A stretch of 16,235 nt of DNA, from NCBI GenBank assembly GCA_900541965.1, contig UQLN01000077.1, positions 1 through 16,235 on the forward strand. The letters run 5' to 3'. The translations under genes were made by a program, and so were the position numbers. The first letter of the stretch is position 1. Every line of letters begins with the position of its first letter. Under the pieces are notes generated by a model. It saw nothing but the letters and a program-made list of their open reading frames with translations. It was not told where the DNA came from and did no database searches. Below, one piece after another: positions 14,726 through 16,235 of the stretch. The stretch is from an uncultured Parabacteroides sp. Lineage in GTDB: Bacteria; Bacteroidota; Bacteroidia; Bacteroidales; Tannerellaceae.

Positions 14726-16039
14726 TTAGACCGTATGATTTTCTTTGAATTGTTTCAATCGTTCTTCAAGCAGTGCATATTGATGAGGCTTGATAAACGA
14801 GGTGCAGGCACGAAGACCTTCCTGGTTACTTCCGGTAGTGCTCAGGGATATAGCACTTACCCCGTAATAGATTAGTTCTTCCATAAGCTCTCCTCCGGTC
14901 ATGCCCGGATAAGCAATGGTGAAATAGAATCCGTCTGCAATCGGTTGATCCAAATCGTGGTCGTAAACGATTTGAAATCCGTAATCCGTAAAAATCTTTT
15001 TTAATTTCTCTGCACGATGCCCGTACTCCTGAACTTCGGATACGAAATCGAAAGTGCCGTCGGAGGCTGCTTTAAACATAGCTGCCAGAGCTATCTGTGC
15101 TGAATGGCTGGTTCCGGATGAAAGGGCATATAATATGCGGTGGGTATAAACGGTTCCGAATGTACCTCCGCCATACCGTTTGGTCAGTCCCGGATAAGCA
15201 CGGTGATATAGTTTATCGGAGATTGCAGTGACACCGATACGTTGCCCGGCATAGCTGAATGCTTTCGAACCGGAAATCTGTAAGATATAATTATCTGTAT
15301 AACGGGCTACACTTGCCTGAAACGGAGCTTGGAACGGAGTTCCTAATGGCTTACGGAAGTCCATGGCAAAATAGGCGAGGTCTTCGATAACGATTGCATC
15401 GTATTTATTGGCTGTTTCACCGATTATCTGCAATTCTTCTTCCGTCAGACAGAACCAGGCCGGGTTGTTGGGGTTGGAATAAATCATAGCGGCGATATTG
15501 CCTTTAGACAGGTACTTATCCAATATCTCGCGTAATTTCTCTCCGCGGTATTCATAAACGTCGAATGATTCATATTTATATCCCATTACAATAATCTGTT
15601 GCTTTTGTACGGGGAATCCGGGGTCGATAAACAGGATGGTGTCTTTTCCTTCCTCACACTGTCCGCAGGTTAAGAAAGAGGCGTATGTTCCCTGCATGGA
15701 ACCTGTTACCGGGACACAGCTTTCCGGGGCAATGTCTATATCGATAAAAGCTTTGATGAAGCGGGAAGCCTCAGCTTTTAATTCTGGAGAACCGTTGATA
15801 TTCGGATAGATAGAGGCTACTCCGTTCTGAAGCGCTTTGATTTCGGCATCGACTCCTACCTGTGCGGCTTTCAGTCCGGGAACGCCCATTTCCATATGGA
15901 TGAACTCTGTATTTGTTTCCTGTTCCAGTTGTGTGGATATGGCAACAACTTCGCGTATTGTGGCTTTCCCGAAGTCGGGTAGTCCGTAGCCTTCTATTAT
16001 TTGTCTGGCTTTCTGATAATCTACAGGAGTATTCTTCAT
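14726..16039 (-). CDS. Pyridoxal phosphate-dependent class I/II aminotransferase
   Basis: 437 residues with the fold-type I pattern. SNPNNP is at 188-193, D220 and Y223 lie in the EDLAYFAMD block that contacts the cofactor, and SGSKAFSYAGQRIG at 256-269 has K259 as the Schiff-base lysine and R267 for the phosphate. An Arg near the end (GLRACTSF) is the likely substrate-carboxylate ligand. It would transfer an amino group between an amino acid and a 2-oxo acid in the cytoplasm. The amino-acid specificity is not evident; the N-terminal part (YQKARQIIEGYGLPDFGKA) is not one I can tie to a named enzyme. It is monocistronic, with its own promoter and terminator. Confidence 0.94.
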   Translation of the reverse strand: MKNTPVDYQKARQIIEGYGLPDFGKATIREVVAISTQLEQETNTEFIHMEMGVPGLKAAQVGVDAEIKALQNGVASIYPNINGSPELKAEASRFIKAFIDIDIAPESCVPVTGSMQGTYASFLTCGQCEEGKDTILFIDPGFPVQKQQIIVMGYKYESFDVYEYRGEKLREILDKYLSKGNIAAMIYSNPNNPAWFCLTEEELQIIGETANKYDAIVIEDLAYFAMDFRKPLGTPFQAPFQASVARYTDNYILQISGSKAFSYAGQRIGVTAISDKLYHRAYPGLTKRYGGGTFGTVYTHRILYALSSGTSHSAQIALAAMFKAASDGTFDFVSEVQEYGHRAEKLKKIFTDYGFQIVYDHDLDQPIADGFYFTIAYPGMTGGELMEELIYYGVSAISLSTTGSNQEGLRACTSFIKPHQYALLEERLKQFKENHTV

Positions 16040-16062
16040 GTCTGTCTTTGTTTTATATGTGG

Positions 16063-16094
16063 CAAAAGTATGAAAATATTTTATCCTTCCTAAA
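16063..16094 (-). promoter_or_regulatory. Bacteroides-type promoter for the aminotransferase
   Basis: The minus strand has TACTTTTG (16063-16070), which fits TAnnTTTG, and TTTA (16091-16094) at the -33 position with a 20-nt spacer. The start codon is about 24 nt from the -7 box. Confidence 0.6.
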
Positions 16095-16111
16095 CTTTTT
16101 TTGTCGAAAGT

Positions 16112-16142
16112 ATTGTGTAATTGAATTTATTCTATACCTTTG
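16112..16142 (+). promoter_or_regulatory. Bacteroides-type promoter for tRNA-Asp
   Basis: TACCTTTG (16135-16142) is a perfect -7 box and ATTG (16112-16115) a near -33 box with a 19-nt spacer. The predicted transcript starts about 35 nt upstream of the mature tRNA end. Confidence 0.7.
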
Positions 16143-16181
16143 CACCGCAATTGAGAGCAATTGTAACAATAAAAACAGAAT

Positions 16182-16235
16182 GGTGCGTTAGTTCAGTTGG
16201 TTAGAATACATGCCTGTCACGCATGGGGTCACGGG
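16182..16235 (+). tRNA. tRNA-Asp (GUC), 5' portion, cut by the window end
   Basis: The sequence begins with the acceptor strand GGTGCGT, then the D-arm GTTCAGTTGGTTAGAAT. The anticodon arm ATGCC-TGTCACGC-AT places GTC in the anticodon loop, reading Asp codons. The variable region and the first T-stem bases (CACGGG) follow, and the window ends before the T loop and the 3' acceptor. 54 of about 74-77 nt are present. Confidence 0.95.

Overview
The window looks like a chromosomal segment of Bacteroides, most likely the B. thetaiotaomicron/ovatus group. The evidence is moderate GC, no strong Shine-Dalgarno sequences, and repeated Bacteroidetes-type promoters (-7 box TAnnTTTG about 20 nt from a TTTG-like -33 box). 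The gene content also fits: a TonB-dependent receptor with a carboxypeptidase-regulatory N-terminal domain, a lipoprotein with an acidic export signal, and a RecR typical of the genus. Species assignment is inference.

Left edge to 5.8 kb: the tail of an ankyrin-repeat protein (+) converges on a three-gene minus-strand operon, with a strong bidirectional hairpin terminator between them. The operon encodes, in transcription order, a TonB-dependent outer-membrane receptor, a DUF4374-type lipoprotein and a PepSY-TM inner-membrane protein. This is the architecture of the Bacteroides xenosiderophore system XusABC. The operon is preceded by a clear adenosylcobalamin-class riboswitch (B12 box plus conserved core) with a TAnnTTTG promoter just upstream. 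The pairing of a B12 sensor with a siderophore-type import system is the most interesting feature here. Next to it, at about 5.86-5.96 kb, lies an unusually GC-rich, self-complementary stretch that may be a structured RNA.

6.0 to 11.8 kb: two minus-strand transcription units. A sodium:solute symporter gene is followed after 1 nt by the ribosome-assembly GTPase gene ysxC/engB. An OPT-family oligopeptide transporter is followed by a SpoIID/LytB-domain protein with no visible signal peptide, and that unit ends in a good hairpin terminator.

11.8 to 14.0 kb: a divergent plus-strand unit, recR, a GT2-like glycosyltransferase (ATGA overlap) and a GNAT acetyltransferase.

14.0 to 16.2 kb: YqgE/AlgH family protein (-), a hairpin terminator, a PLP-dependent class I/II aminotransferase (-) and, divergently, a promoter and the first 54 nt of tRNA-Asp(GUC), cut by the window edge. 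No insertion sequence, CRISPR array or phage gene was seen.
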